Positions 26,839 through 36,568 of a DNA stretch of 51,195 bases are shown piece by piece; position 1 is the first letter of the stretch; every line of letters begins with the position of its first letter. Source of the DNA: UBA1765 sp045629945 (GTDB lineage: Bacteria > Fibrobacterota > Fibrobacteria > Fibrobacterales > Fibrobacteraceae); assembly GCA_045629945.1 (NCBI GenBank), contig JAZQSE010000038.1, positions 1 through 51,195 of the forward strand, in the 5' to 3' direction. A program made the translations under genes and the position numbers. The notes below the pieces were generated by a model, which had not been told where the DNA came from, made no database searches, and worked only from the letters and a program-made list of their open reading frames with translations.

Positions 26839-28328
26839 CACTTCATTCTCTTACTCAAGATAAAAACTTTCCTCGCCCTTTTAACGAGAACTATGAATTA
26901 CTCGGTGTTCTCGGGCAAGGCGGTATGGGGTATGTCTACAAAGCCAAAGACTTGCGCTTGCAACGCGATGTCGCCCTAAAAGTTTTAGACTCTTCTTCTG
27001 ACAAAGAAGCTATTGAACGCTTTTATTTAGAAGCAAGAGCTATGAAAGAATTGGATCACCAGAACATTGTTCATGTATTTGACTTTGGTGAACATAAAAA
27101 ACAACTTTTCATTGCAATGACTTTTGTAGAAGGGACTTCTCTTGCAGAAGTTCTCCGCAACAAAAGCAAGCTAGATTTAGGCGCTATAGAACTTCTAGCT
27201 AAACAAATTGCTCGTGGACTTTTATTTGCTCATTCCAAAGGAATTGTGCATCGCGATGTCAAGCCTTCTAACATTATGCTCACTCATGATAATCGCGTGT
27301 ACTTAATGGATTTTGGCATTTCTTATATACAAGAACTTGAAAAAGAGCGCCTCACAATGACTGGTATGGCTATGGGCACACCAGAATACATGTCCCCAGA
27401 ACAATGTCATGGCGATGAAGTCACTCTTTCTTCAGACATTTATAGCCTTGGCGTTATTTTATACGAAATGACTTGTGGGCGTTTACCATTTATTGGTGCA
27501 AAACCTATTGAAATTGCCTTGAAACATGTGCAAGAAACCCCTCCGGCACCAGAAATATTCAGACCTAAAATCCCAACTGGTTTATCAAAACTTATTTTAA
27601 AATGCCTTGAGAAAAAACCTGAAAATCGTTTCCATAATATGGAAGAATTTTTGGATGCTTTCGATGCCATTTTCGAACAAAACAAACAAAAAGAATTTGA
27701 GAAAAAAGAAAAAACACCTCTGCTTTCTCAAACCCTTTTAAAAGATTCCGTAAAAAGAATTATCCCTTTACAAAAACGGCTGATGCTTTCTGGAATGTTT
27801 TTGTTTCCACTCATTATTATACTGATGGTTTTACTTATGTTATTATATAGACCATCACATACACTCAAAGAAATCTCTCCAGAAGAATTACAAGGTGCAT
27901 TTTTAGAAAAAAGTATTGAGCCAAAAGTTTCTGATTATAATCCAGAAAATTTATTTGATGCTTCTTTACGCACGGCCTGGCTTTTTGAAAAACCAGCCAA
28001 TATCAAGAATCCTGTTTTAACCATGAAATTTGAAAGTCCTGTTTTAATCACACATATTGGATTTGCAAATGGTTATCAAAAATCTGACGATGATGGTATC
28101 GGCGACAGATTCAACATTTATAACAAATTAAAAACCATTTCTTTAAAGACAAAAGAAGGGGCTAAACAAGAAATCAAACTTGAAGATATTCGCGGTATGC
28201 AATACCCGACAATGACCCCGATAGAAACAACAGAAATTCAAATTTTCTTTTTAAAGCCTTTTGAGTCTGATGCTTCACAGGCTTATGCTCTTTCTGAAAT
28301 CAGGCTTTTAGGGATGCAATTAGAATGA
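26835..28328 (+). CDS. Transmembrane PknB-type Ser/Thr kinase with extracytoplasmic NADase-type glycan-binding domain
   Basis: 497 aa. The kinase domain (about residues 20-280) is intact: GQGGMGYVY loop, VALKVL lysine, HRDVKPSN with Asp at about 141, DFG at 159-161, and activation segment TMTGMAMGTPEYMSPEQ with candidate autophosphorylation Thr residues. A juxtamembrane Lys-rich stretch leads to one helix (about 315-337). The outer part (about 355-497) has YNPENLFDASLRTAWLF and THIGFANGYQKSD, which match the NADase-type glycan-binding (discoidin-like) domain and not the usual PASTA repeats. It may therefore sense a glycan or the cell wall and signal to the FHA-ABC exporter encoded just upstream. 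Confidence 0.9.
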   Translation: MTLHSLTQDKNFPRPFNENYELLGVLGQGGMGYVYKAKDLRLQRDVALKVLDSSSDKEAIERFYLEARAMKELDHQNIVHVFDFGEHKKQLFIAMTFVEGTSLAEVLRNKSKLDLGAIELLAKQIARGLLFAHSKGIVHRDVKPSNIMLTHDNRVYLMDFGISYIQELEKERLTMTGMAMGTPEYMSPEQCHGDEVTLSSDIYSLGVILYEMTCGRLPFIGAKPIEIALKHVQETPPAPEIFRPKIPTGLSKLILKCLEKKPENRFHNMEEFLDAFDAIFEQNKQKEFEKKEKTPLLSQTLLKDSVKRIIPLQKRLMLSGMFLFPLIIILMVLLMLLYRPSHTLKEISPEELQGAFLEKSIEPKVSDYNPENLFDASLRTAWLFEKPANIKNPVLTMKFESPVLITHIGFANGYQKSDDDGIGDRFNIYNKLKTISLKTKEGAKQEIKLEDIRGMQYPTMTPIETTEIQIFFLKPFESDASQAYALSEIRLLGMQLE

Positions 28329-28720
28329 TGCAGTTATCTCAAAACCGAAAAAAAGGGAAAATCGGCGAAGTGCATGCAGCGGCATTCCTCAAAAGAAATG
28401 GTTATACACTTTTAGACCGCAACTATGCCTATCGTGGTGGCGAACTAGATATTATTGCCCAATCTTCTTCCGGGACGATCTTATTTGTTGAAGTTAAAAC
28501 GGTTTGGAATACAAAAAAAGGTGCGCCGGAAAGTCGGGTGAATGCTCAAAAAAAATTTCGCCTTTGGAGAACAGCCTGCCATTATCTGCACACAAAAAAA
28601 TACTCGGAAAATACACCTTGTCGATTTGATGTTTTAGCAATTCATTGTAACCAAAATAATATTTCGATTAAACATTTTCAAAATGCTTTTGAGTCGGTTT
28701 ATACGATTCCTACTTGTTAA
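28325..28720 (+). CDS. YraN/UPF0102 family endonuclease-like protein
   Basis: 131 aa. GKIGEVHAAAFLKRNGY, YRGGELDIIAQ and LFVEVKTVW give the predicted PD-(D/E)XK-type Holliday-junction-resolvase-like fold of YraN. Its biochemical role is not settled; links to recombination and repair have been proposed. It begins in an ATGA overlap with the kinase gene. A second ATG 3 nt downstream is an equally possible start. Confidence 0.9.
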   Translation: MMQLSQNRKKGKIGEVHAAAFLKRNGYTLLDRNYAYRGGELDIIAQSSSGTILFVEVKTVWNTKKGAPESRVNAQKKFRLWRTACHYLHTKKYSENTPCRFDVLAIHCNQNNISIKHFQNAFESVYTIPTC

Positions 28721-28729
28721 AGAGGTTTT

Positions 28730-29317
28730 ATGCGTTTAGAAATTCACCCAGATAACCCGCAAGCAAGACTTGTAAAAATGGCGGCTGATTTGCTAGAAAA
28801 TGACGGGGTTATTTTATACCCCACAGAATCTGGTTACGCAATTGGTTGTAATGCGGAATCTTCTAAAGCGATTCACAGGCTTTACGCCTTGAAAAAGCCT
28901 ATGAAAAAATTTTTCATGGCACTTCTTTTACCCGATATAAAACACGCTACAGGTTATGCTCATGTCAGTAATTTTGCTTTTGGCGTTATGAAACCAAGAG
29001 TTCCTGGCCCTTATACTTTCATTCTCCCTTCTTCGCCACAAATTGCAAGAAAACTCGATGTAAAAAGACCAGAAATTGGCGTGCGTATGCCTTCACACCC
29101 TTTTTTCAAAGAGCTTTTTAAACACTTTGATAAACCGCTTTTAAATACGGCAGCAAAACTTTCTGACGACGAAGAACTTACAAACCCAGATATCCTTTGG
29201 GAAAAATTCAGAGCAAATATTGACATGATGATTGATTGTGGTGAGATTCCTCTTGCACCAACCAATATTATCAGTTTACTTCATAACGATATTGAAATCA
29301 TTCGTGGTGAACTTTAA
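28730..29317 (+). CDS. YciO/YrdC/Sua5-family protein
   Basis: 195 aa. EIHPDNPQARLVKMAADLLE and YPTESGYAIGC match the E. coli YciO branch more closely than TsaC. FILPSS, IGVRMPSHPFF and LAPTNIISL complete the YrdC fold. The family binds L-threonine, bicarbonate and ATP to make threonylcarbamoyl-AMP for tRNA t6A. YciO-type members show weaker activity, so the exact job is open. A ribosome binding site AGAGG precedes the start. It lies 9 bp after yraN. Confidence 0.88.
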   Translation: MRLEIHPDNPQARLVKMAADLLENDGVILYPTESGYAIGCNAESSKAIHRLYALKKPMKKFFMALLLPDIKHATGYAHVSNFAFGVMKPRVPGPYTFILPSSPQIARKLDVKRPEIGVRMPSHPFFKELFKHFDKPLLNTAAKLSDDEELTNPDILWEKFRANIDMMIDCGEIPLAPTNIISLLHNDIEIIRGEL

Positions 29318-29337
29318 CTTTTATTCAGAGATTGCTA

Positions 29338-31332
29338 ATGCTTACTAGTCTTTTTGAACAAAGTGAAAAAGAATATTTTGAAGAATTAAAACAAAAGTTA
29401 CAAGAAGCAAGCGAACTTTATTATAAAAATGCCACTTCTCCCATGACAGACGAAGAGTTTGACATGGCATTGAAAGAATTAGAAGCTTTAGAAAAATTAC
29501 ACCCAGAATGGGTTACAAAAGATTCGCCAACAAAAATTGTCGGTAGTGATCTTTCTAATTCATTCCCTAAAGTAAAACACCTTATCCCTATGTTAAGCAT
29601 TTCTAATGCTTATAACGAAGAAGAAATTACAAGTTTTATCGAATCGGCAGAAAAAAGCACTCACCCTGGGCTTGAATGGATTTGTGAAATGAAAATCGAT
29701 GGTGTGAGTCTTTCTTTAACTTACGAAAATGGTTTTTTGACAAAAGCAGTCACAAGAGGCGATGGACAATTCGGAGACGACATAACTCCGAATGCATTAA
29801 CTATTGACGATATTCCAAAAACTTTACCAAATGCTCCTGCTGGCATTTTTGAAGTTCGCGGTGAAGTTTATATGAACCGCGCTGACTTTGAAAAACTCAA
29901 TGAAAAATTTGCTAACGAAGGCAAAAAAACTTTTCAAAATCCAAGAAACACCGTTGCAGGAAGTATCAAATTAAAAAATCCACAAGACTGTGCTTCTAGA
30001 CCATTAAAATTCATCGCTTATTATATTCCTGAACGCTCAAAGAATAAATTCCATTCGGAAAATCTTGAATATTTAAAATCACTTGGCTTTGAAACAAACT
30101 TGTATTGGAAAGCCTCTAATGCAAGTGAAATCATGGAACGTTCTCGTTTAATCGGCGAGAGCCGAAACTCTCTTGCGTTTGATATTGATGGCATGGTTAT
30201 TAAACTCAATGATTTAGATTTGCAAGAAGAATTAGGTTCTACTGCCAAAAGCCCTCGTTGGGTAATTGCCTATAAATTCAAAGCAGAACGCGCTTATACA
30301 AAATTGCTTTCTGTTGAATACCAAGTCGGTCGGACTGGAGCTATTACGCCTGTTGCGAATTTATCTCCTGTGCGTTTAGCCGGTACAACTGTAAAACGCG
30401 CAACGCTTCACAATTTTGATGAAATTAAACGCTTAGACATTCATTTAGGTGACACTGTCGGCGTTGAAAAAGGTGGCGAAATCATTCCTAAAATTGTTTG
30501 CGTTGTTAAAGAAGACCGCACTCTAGATGCCGAAGAAATTTCAGCGCCTAAAAACTGTCCTGAATGTAACGAACCTTTGATACAGCCCGAAGGCGAAGTT
30601 ATTCTGCGCTGTGGTAATTTACATTGTAGAGCTATGCGTCAATGTCTTTTTGAAAATTTTGTAAGCCGTGACGCTATGAATATTGAAAATCTCGGGCCTT
30701 CTCTTATTAGCGCCTTACTAGATGCTAAACTTATTGCAGAACTTTCAGACATTTATAAATTGTCAAAAGAAAACTTGCTTCAATTAGAACGCATGGCAGA
30801 CAAAAGCGTTACCAACATTTTAAACGCTATTGAAAAAAGCAAATCCCAAAGTTTAGAGCATTTACTTTTAGCTTTAGGAATCCGTTATGTAGGGCGCACC
30901 AGTGCAAAAAATATCGCCAAACATTTTAGAGATTTAGACAACATTCTTAAAGCAAGCAAAGAAGACTTTTTAGAAGTAACTGATATCGGAGAAATTATCG
31001 CCGACAGCGTCTATCGTTTTTTTAATTCCGAAACATCTAAACAAGAAATTCAAAAATTACAAGAAGCCGGTATAAATACAAAATATTTGGGCACAGAAGG
31101 TTCTCTTTTCAAAGGCCAAACCATTGTCATTACAGGAACTCTCCCCTCTTTAGACCGCAACGAAGCAAGGCTACTCATTGAAGAAAATGGCGGAAAAGTT
31201 TCTGGTTCTGTGAGCAAAAAAACATCATGGGTTCTCGCAGGCGAAGCCGCTGGTTCAAAACTCACCAAAGCAAATGAACTCGGAATTCCTGTTCACGATG
31301 AAGCCTGGTTACTTGAACAAATTAAAAATTAA
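29338..31332 (+). CDS. ligA: NAD-dependent DNA ligase LigA
   Basis: 664 aa. The adenylation domain has the nucleophile Lys at about residue 119 in CEMKIDGVSLSL. An OB fold follows, then a zinc finger with Cys residues (KNCPECNEPL, RCGNLHCRA), HhH repeats and a C-terminal BRCT domain (GQTIVITGTLPSLDRNEAR). It seals nicks in replication and repair. The ATG at 29338 is preferred; an in-frame TTG two codons earlier is possible. Its stop overlaps the stop of the convergent smc gene by 4 bp, with no room for a terminator. Confidence 0.97.
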   Translation: MLTSLFEQSEKEYFEELKQKLQEASELYYKNATSPMTDEEFDMALKELEALEKLHPEWVTKDSPTKIVGSDLSNSFPKVKHLIPMLSISNAYNEEEITSFIESAEKSTHPGLEWICEMKIDGVSLSLTYENGFLTKAVTRGDGQFGDDITPNALTIDDIPKTLPNAPAGIFEVRGEVYMNRADFEKLNEKFANEGKKTFQNPRNTVAGSIKLKNPQDCASRPLKFIAYYIPERSKNKFHSENLEYLKSLGFETNLYWKASNASEIMERSRLIGESRNSLAFDIDGMVIKLNDLDLQEELGSTAKSPRWVIAYKFKAERAYTKLLSVEYQVGRTGAITPVANLSPVRLAGTTVKRATLHNFDEIKRLDIHLGDTVGVEKGGEIIPKIVCVVKEDRTLDAEEISAPKNCPECNEPLIQPEGEVILRCGNLHCRAMRQCLFENFVSRDAMNIENLGPSLISALLDAKLIAELSDIYKLSKENLLQLERMADKSVTNILNAIEKSKSQSLEHLLLALGIRYVGRTSAKNIAKHFRDLDNILKASKEDFLEVTDIGEIIADSVYRFFNSETSKQEIQKLQEAGINTKYLGTEGSLFKGQTIVITGTLPSLDRNEARLLIEENGGKVSGSVSKKTSWVLAGEAAGSKLTKANELGIPVHDEAWLLEQIKN

Positions 31333-34300
31333 AGAGAAACGTCTTCAAGTTTTACAGATGCAATTCGAGAAATACCTTTAATTTCCTGAGTCACACCATA
31401 CAACATATCAGAAGCAGCCATTGTGCGCTTATTGTGGGTCACAAGAATAAATTGTGTCTGTCTTGAGAAATGGCGCAACAGCTCTACAAAACGCCCAATA
31501 TTAGCGTCATCTAACGGACCATCCACTTCGTCAAGCACGCAATAAGGCGAAGGTTTTTCCATGTAAATAGCAAAAAGAAGCGATACAGCCGTCAAAGCAC
31601 GTTCACCACCAGAAAGGGCTTTAACACCGCGCATTTTTTTACCAGTTGGACGGGCATTCACTTCAATTTCGGCTTCTAGCGGGTCAACATCTTCTTGAAG
31701 CGTTAACTTTGTTCCACCATCTTTCATGAGCCTTGAGAACACTTCTTGGAAATTTTTCTGAATCTTATGGAATGTATCCATAAAACGTTCTCGAGCAATA
31801 GAATCCAATTTATTGATTGAACGTTTCAAAGAAGCTCGTGCTTGGTCTAAGTCATCAAATTGCTTTTCAACTTCTTGCAAGCGAAGGCGTTCTTCTTCAA
31901 AGTCATCCATCACATTCTGGTTCACAGGACCAAGATCTTTTATTTTGCCTCGCAACTGGCGGATTTCTCGTTCAACAACAGAAGCATCATATTCTATGCG
32001 TTCTACATTTTCTGCATTTTCTAAATCAACTTCCCATTCAGAGAAAATTCTTTCACGCAAGTGTTTGGAGTTATCTGCAACCGCATTTTTCCGAAGTGAA
32101 ATATTATTTTCTTCTGGGAACAAATTTTTAATCTTTTCATTAATTTCACGCTCTTCAGAACGCCAATCTTCAATATCTCTAGCTACAACATTATAACGTT
32201 CTTCCGCTTCGTCACGAACAGATTCAAGGCCTTTTAATTCATTATGTTTGGCTTCTATTTTTTCTGCCAATACTTTTGTTTTTTCTTCAAGTCCTTGAAT
32301 TTCTTCTGAATTATTTTCAATATCTTGTTTTTTAGTTTCTACAATATTTTCAAACGCACTCAGCTGTTCAATATTTGACTGCAAGCGGGATTGCATATTT
32401 TTCAATTCCAACTGGCTATCAGATAAATCTTTTTGTAATTCTTTCAAATCTTCTTCTTTATTACGAAGCATTGTCTGGCGTTCTTCTAAATTTTCTGTAA
32501 CGCGTTCAAAGGCTTCTTGAATGCGTTCTAATTCTTTTTCTGCATTCATCAACTGTTCATCAGAAGAACGTTCATTAAGAGCTTGCGCTATTTTATCTTT
32601 TGAAACTTGGATATCAAATTCTTTTTTTGAAATCTGTTGCTGAAGCGAATTTTTAGAATTGGTATGAACATTCTTTGCAGCTTCAGCTGTACGTTTTGTA
32701 TCTTGCAAATTCAACAAATCTTCTTTCAAAGAGCTATAAAGCCGTTCTGATTCTTCTAGCAATTCTTTTGCTTTTTCTAGTTCCGTTTCTTTTACACGAA
32801 TTTCAGCCAAAAGAAGATTTTGTTTTTCTTGTGTTTCAGTAATTTCTGCTCGCCTAGAAAGAATTCCCATTGCACTTGTTTTTCCGCCACGCACAAGACC
32901 ACTAGAATGAACCGCACGAATTTCTGGAGAAACAAACCACAAATCACTTGATGCATAATGTTCTGAAAAAGAAATAGCTTCTTCAAAAGAATTCACTAGC
33001 ATCCATTTAGAAAGAAGTCTTTTAACTAGAACACCCAACGAATCTTTTGCCGACACAAACTCAGAAGCGCAACCCAAAACACCAACTGGTTTTTCAACAA
33101 TTTCTGCATTCTGGTTTCTTGAAGCAATGGCAAACAAGGCAGAACCAGCCGAGGCATTTTCTAAAGCATCCAAAAGTTCTTCTACAGAAGAAATTTCAGA
33201 AACCACCAAAGCATCCAAAGTTTCACCTAAAGCAAATTCTATTTGCGGCAAATACTTTGGTTCTACTTCAATCCATTCACCAAGACAACCAGACAATTTT
33301 TCTCGTTTATTTTCTAAAAGCCATTTAGAGCCATCTGCTTCTGAAACAGCCATCCGAGAAAGCACATCTAACCTAGATTCCAAAGCCACATTTTCACGGC
33401 GTAAGGTTTCAACATCTTTAGATAACGTTTCTGATTTTTCTTTGTTATCACTTAACAAAGATTCTTGCATTACCAAGCGTTCTTCGGTTTCATCAATTTC
33501 TTTTTCTATTTCAACAATTCTTGATTCAGCATCATTCAAATTATTTTCAGCATTCTCTAAAACTTCTCGCAATGAATTCAACTCTTTATTCCATGTTTCA
33601 ATATTGGAATTTTCAAAATCAGTCATTGCATCTAAACGTTGCCAACGATTTTTAAATTCATTCACCAACTTTTGCTGTTCAAAACGAGCATTGACAAGTT
33701 CTGTATGTTCATGCCTTAAATCATCGCAGGCATCGCGTAAAACTTGGTACGCTTCTTGTTCGCGAGAAAGCATTTCTTCTTTTTCAGCCATATCGCCACA
33801 AGCAGCAATACGTTCAATACGTTCTTCTAATTCAGAAATATTCTTTCTTATTTCAGCAACTTTTTGTTCTGCATCTTGTTTTTCTTGAGAAATTTTAGTC
33901 ACAGATTCAGTCAAAAAACCCATTTTATCTCTAAGACTCTGCGCTTCACTCATCAAAGCATTTAAAACATTTGTTTCGGCATCGACTTTACGCCTAGAAT
34001 CTTGCAGAGCATTTTCTTCTTCACTAATTTCAAGACGACGGTTATCAATTTTAGCTTGTAAAAGCGTCAAGTTATTTTGTTCTTTTTCAAGTTCGTGCTG
34101 AATCCGACGGTGAGACGTTTCTAGTGTAGCAATATCTCTTTTAAAATCTTCAAACTTATCAATACTAAAAGAAAGTTCTAAACTTTTCAATTGCGTCCGA
34201 AGTTCCTGCCATTCTTTTGTTTTTTCGGCTTGTTTTTCGTATTGTCTGACTCGTGAACGGGTATGGCGCAAATTATCTTCTACGCGTTCCATTTTTTCTT

Positions 34301-34865
34301 CAACGCGAGCAAGACTATTAACGGCTTCTTTACGGCTCTTTTTATACTTACTTACGCCAGCAGCTTCTTCAAACAAAGTCCGTCTATCTTCTGCTTTATC
34401 AGAAAGAACCGCATTAATCATGCGTTCATTCATTTGCGAATACGTTCCAGAACCTAAACCAGAATCCAAAAATAAATTCTGAATATCCTTTAAACGACAT
34501 TCTTGGTTATTCAATAGATATTCACTTGTGCCATTTCGGTAAGCTCTTCTTGTGACCATCACTTCGCTATACTTACCAAATTCAGAAGCCAGTTCCCCAC
34601 TATCATTATTGATTACAAGAGAAACTTCTGCCATACTCATTGCGGCGCGTTCTTCAGTCCCAGAGAAAATAACATCCTGCATTTTCCCCATACGTAAAAC
34701 GCCTGCACGTTGTTCTCCAAGAACCCAACGAATAGCATCAACAATATTGGATTTACCGCAACCATTTGGCCCGACAACAGCCGTCAGACCGTTCCCTGGA
34801 AACGTAATTTCCGTTCGCTGGGCAAACGACTTAAATCCAAAAATTTTCAACTTCGATATACGCAC
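31329..34865 (-). CDS. smc: Chromosome segregation protein SMC
   Basis: 1178 aa. The head has MRISKLKIFGFKSFAQRT, Walker A GPNGCGKSNIVDAIRWVLGE, signature LSGGERALTAVSLLFAI and Walker B YCVLDEVDGPLDDANI. Two long coiled coils (about 165-500 and 680-1020) flank a hinge (about 510-660, EWIEVEPKYLPQIEFALGET). It is the condensin core that works with ScpA/ScpB, which are not in view. It follows a lipoprotein gene by 30 bp on the same strand and may be transcribed with it. Confidence 0.97.
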   Translation of the reverse strand: MRISKLKIFGFKSFAQRTEITFPGNGLTAVVGPNGCGKSNIVDAIRWVLGEQRAGVLRMGKMQDVIFSGTEERAAMSMAEVSLVINNDSGELASEFGKYSEVMVTRRAYRNGTSEYLLNNQECRLKDIQNLFLDSGLGSGTYSQMNERMINAVLSDKAEDRRTLFEEAAGVSKYKKSRKEAVNSLARVEEKMERVEDNLRHTRSRVRQYEKQAEKTKEWQELRTQLKSLELSFSIDKFEDFKRDIATLETSHRRIQHELEKEQNNLTLLQAKIDNRRLEISEEENALQDSRRKVDAETNVLNALMSEAQSLRDKMGFLTESVTKISQEKQDAEQKVAEIRKNISELEERIERIAACGDMAEKEEMLSREQEAYQVLRDACDDLRHEHTELVNARFEQQKLVNEFKNRWQRLDAMTDFENSNIETWNKELNSLREVLENAENNLNDAESRIVEIEKEIDETEERLVMQESLLSDNKEKSETLSKDVETLRRENVALESRLDVLSRMAVSEADGSKWLLENKREKLSGCLGEWIEVEPKYLPQIEFALGETLDALVVSEISSVEELLDALENASAGSALFAIASRNQNAEIVEKPVGVLGCASEFVSAKDSLGVLVKRLLSKWMLVNSFEEAISFSEHYASSDLWFVSPEIRAVHSSGLVRGGKTSAMGILSRRAEITETQEKQNLLLAEIRVKETELEKAKELLEESERLYSSLKEDLLNLQDTKRTAEAAKNVHTNSKNSLQQQISKKEFDIQVSKDKIAQALNERSSDEQLMNAEKELERIQEAFERVTENLEERQTMLRNKEEDLKELQKDLSDSQLELKNMQSRLQSNIEQLSAFENIVETKKQDIENNSEEIQGLEEKTKVLAEKIEAKHNELKGLESVRDEAEERYNVVARDIEDWRSEEREINEKIKNLFPEENNISLRKNAVADNSKHLRERIFSEWEVDLENAENVERIEYDASVVEREIRQLRGKIKDLGPVNQNVMDDFEEERLRLQEVEKQFDDLDQARASLKRSINKLDSIARERFMDTFHKIQKNFQEVFSRLMKDGGTKLTLQEDVDPLEAEIEVNARPTGKKMRGVKALSGGERALTAVSLLFAIYMEKPSPYCVLDEVDGPLDDANIGRFVELLRHFSRQTQFILVTHNKRTMAASDMLYGVTQEIKGISRIASVKLEDVSL

Positions 34866-34895
34866 TTTAAACCAATATAAAATCTTTCTCTATGT

Positions 34896-35252
34896 TTATC
34901 TTGCATGAATCTGCAAATTCCCTTCCTTTTCAGAAATTTGCAAATAAACGCTACCGCCATCAAAATGTTTTTTAAAAACCGTATCTTTAGAAACGCCATC
35001 TTGCTTATAAGACAAACGAACTTTGAAAGTCCCGACAAAATCCCGCTCTTTTACTTTTGAAGATTCACCAGGGAAAACACTTTCATCGATCCAAACTAAT
35101 TCTTCGCCATCTTCGCCAACAATAATCAATGTTTCTAACGTGCAATTATCGGTAGCGTTCCCTAACTGAAGGCGGACTGAACCATCTATAACATAATGCG
35201 TAACGCAGCCCATAAGCAAAAACAAGCAACTTAAGCAAAAAAACTTTCTCAT
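34896..35252 (-). CDS. Small lipoprotein of unknown function
   Basis: 118 aa. MRKFFCLSCLFLLMGC ends in a clear lipobox (LMGC), so the protein is probably anchored in a membrane and faces the periplasm or the cell surface. The rest is a compact beta-rich domain (TLETLIIVGEDGEELVWIDE, then GTFKVRLSY) with no family I recognise. Its start overlaps the stop of the upstream beta-barrel gene by 4 bp, so the two products may act together. Confidence 0.75.
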   Translation of the reverse strand: MRKFFCLSCLFLLMGCVTHYVIDGSVRLQLGNATDNCTLETLIIVGEDGEELVWIDESVFPGESSKVKERDFVGTFKVRLSYKQDGVSKDTVFKKHFDGGSVYLQISEKEGNLQIHAR

Positions 35253-36463
35253 TTTACTTTCTCCCGGCGAATACCTGTTGCTTTAATTTCTTTGATTTCT
35301 TCTTTGCCTGCATCTTTTGGTGGTTTGTAAGAAGAACCATGTTCAAAAATAGTCTTTGTACTTGATTCCATCGGAGCTGGTTTAGCGGCATTTCTGCCAA
35401 ACATTTTACCATCACTTGCTCCAAGAGCAAAAGACAATTCCATTACAAATGTGCCTTTAGAACCAAACAAATTTTCAATATCGCCTACATGGTTGTAAGC
35501 TAAACGCAACATCAAAATAGAAATACCACCACCAAAAACTAAATCACCATTTTCTTTTTTAAAACAAGTGGCTTCAAGCGAAACTAACCTTGATGGGTCT
35601 GGGTAATATTTTAACGCTGCAGAATAAAATCCGTAATCAGGGAAAAAACCAACCACTTCACCATACAAAATTTGTTTGAAAAGATTTTGTTCCCATTTCA
35701 CTTTAATTGAATCTTTGGCATCACGATAAAAAGCCACATCAATATTTGGCAAATAAGTTTTAATCCCATGAGATGCTCCACCCAAAACTTCTTTAGATTC
35801 TAAACGCAAAGCACCACGAGCAGAAGTCCAACCATTTTCATTAAAAACAACTTGACCAAATAACGGGCCTAAAGCTACTTGTGTAAAACCATACAAGGTA
35901 TCTGATTCAGGCAAATAGATTTCACTTGCAACATGTTCTGGATTAGAATACTGAATACCACCAGAAAGCGCAAAAGCAAGTGGTTTAAAAGAAAGATTCA
36001 CACCAGCTGTTTGCACATTGCGCACTAATGAAAACTGACCATAAGCCGGGAACAATAAAAAATCTTCTGAATCAAAACCATGGCGTTCAAGCCACCAAAA
36101 GAAACCAAGAGAAAAATCTGACTTACCAAGAGGGCCAGCAAAATACATGGCAAAACGCTGTCTGAATGCAAAACCTTCGTGCTTGCCAAAATTACTTTCA
36201 AGAGCCGTTTGACCAGGGTGTGGGAAATAATAAGTTCCAAGCCCAATGAAACCAGAAACTCCTGGCCGCACTACTTCAGAGATTTCATCTAATTGATTTT
36301 CCTGAGAAACGCTCCCACCACGAGAAAGAGCGTCTGGAGTAATTGGAGACGCAAAAGACAAACTCAGAGAGGCAACCAAAAAAGAAACAAGCCAACGGCA
36401 AGTTCTAGGCCAAAAAAACAAAGCAGAATCTTTTTTAGAAAGAAATTTTTGGAGAAGTTCCAT
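35249..36463 (-). CDS. Putative outer-membrane beta-barrel protein, unknown family
   Basis: 404 aa. A signal sequence (LVSFLVASLSLSFA) is followed by alternating-hydrophobicity strands with aromatic girdles (GFIGLGTYYFPHPG, FSLGFFWWLERHGF, YGFYSAALKYYPDP), as in an outer-membrane barrel. The C-terminal ~50 residues are charged and lack strands (SYKPPKDAGKEEIKEIKATG), suggesting a periplasmic tail. The ATG at 36463 is chosen because an in-frame start 39 nt upstream adds a stretch unlike a signal peptide. No clear ribosome binding site is seen. It overlaps the lipoprotein gene. Confidence 0.65.
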   Translation of the reverse strand: MELLQKFLSKKDSALFFWPRTCRWLVSFLVASLSLSFASPITPDALSRGGSVSQENQLDEISEVVRPGVSGFIGLGTYYFPHPGQTALESNFGKHEGFAFRQRFAMYFAGPLGKSDFSLGFFWWLERHGFDSEDFLLFPAYGQFSLVRNVQTAGVNLSFKPLAFALSGGIQYSNPEHVASEIYLPESDTLYGFTQVALGPLFGQVVFNENGWTSARGALRLESKEVLGGASHGIKTYLPNIDVAFYRDAKDSIKVKWEQNLFKQILYGEVVGFFPDYGFYSAALKYYPDPSRLVSLEATCFKKENGDLVFGGGISILMLRLAYNHVGDIENLFGSKGTFVMELSFALGASDGKMFGRNAAKPAPMESSTKTIFEHGSSYKPPKDAGKEEIKEIKATGIRREKVK

Positions 36464-36508
36464 GATTTTAAAATATAACAAATACACTTTCAAACAAATC
36501 AAAAAAAG

Positions 36509-36545
36509 AAACGGGTCCCAGTCAAAAGACTTGGGGCCCGTTTTT
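36509..36545 (-). terminator. Strong rho-independent terminator
   Basis: AAACGGG and CCCGTTT enclose further CCC/GGG and GTC/GAC pairs with an AAAA loop. On the minus strand the stem is followed by TTTCTTTTTTT. It lies 24 bp after the stop of the Pro/Ala-rich membrane protein and separates it from the barrel-lipoprotein-smc genes. Confidence 0.9.
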
Positions 36546-36568
36546 AAATCCCAGAAGGGAATAAAAAA

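Noticed and set aside
28730..29317. Calling the gene tsaC outright
   Set aside because: The opening EIHPDNPQARL and the general pattern resemble the YciO branch, so the family name is safer than the gene symbol.
33127..33888. Plus-strand Ser-rich open frame of 253 codons
   Set aside because: Antisense to the smc coiled coil; Ser-rich content comes from reversed Glu/Leu codons.
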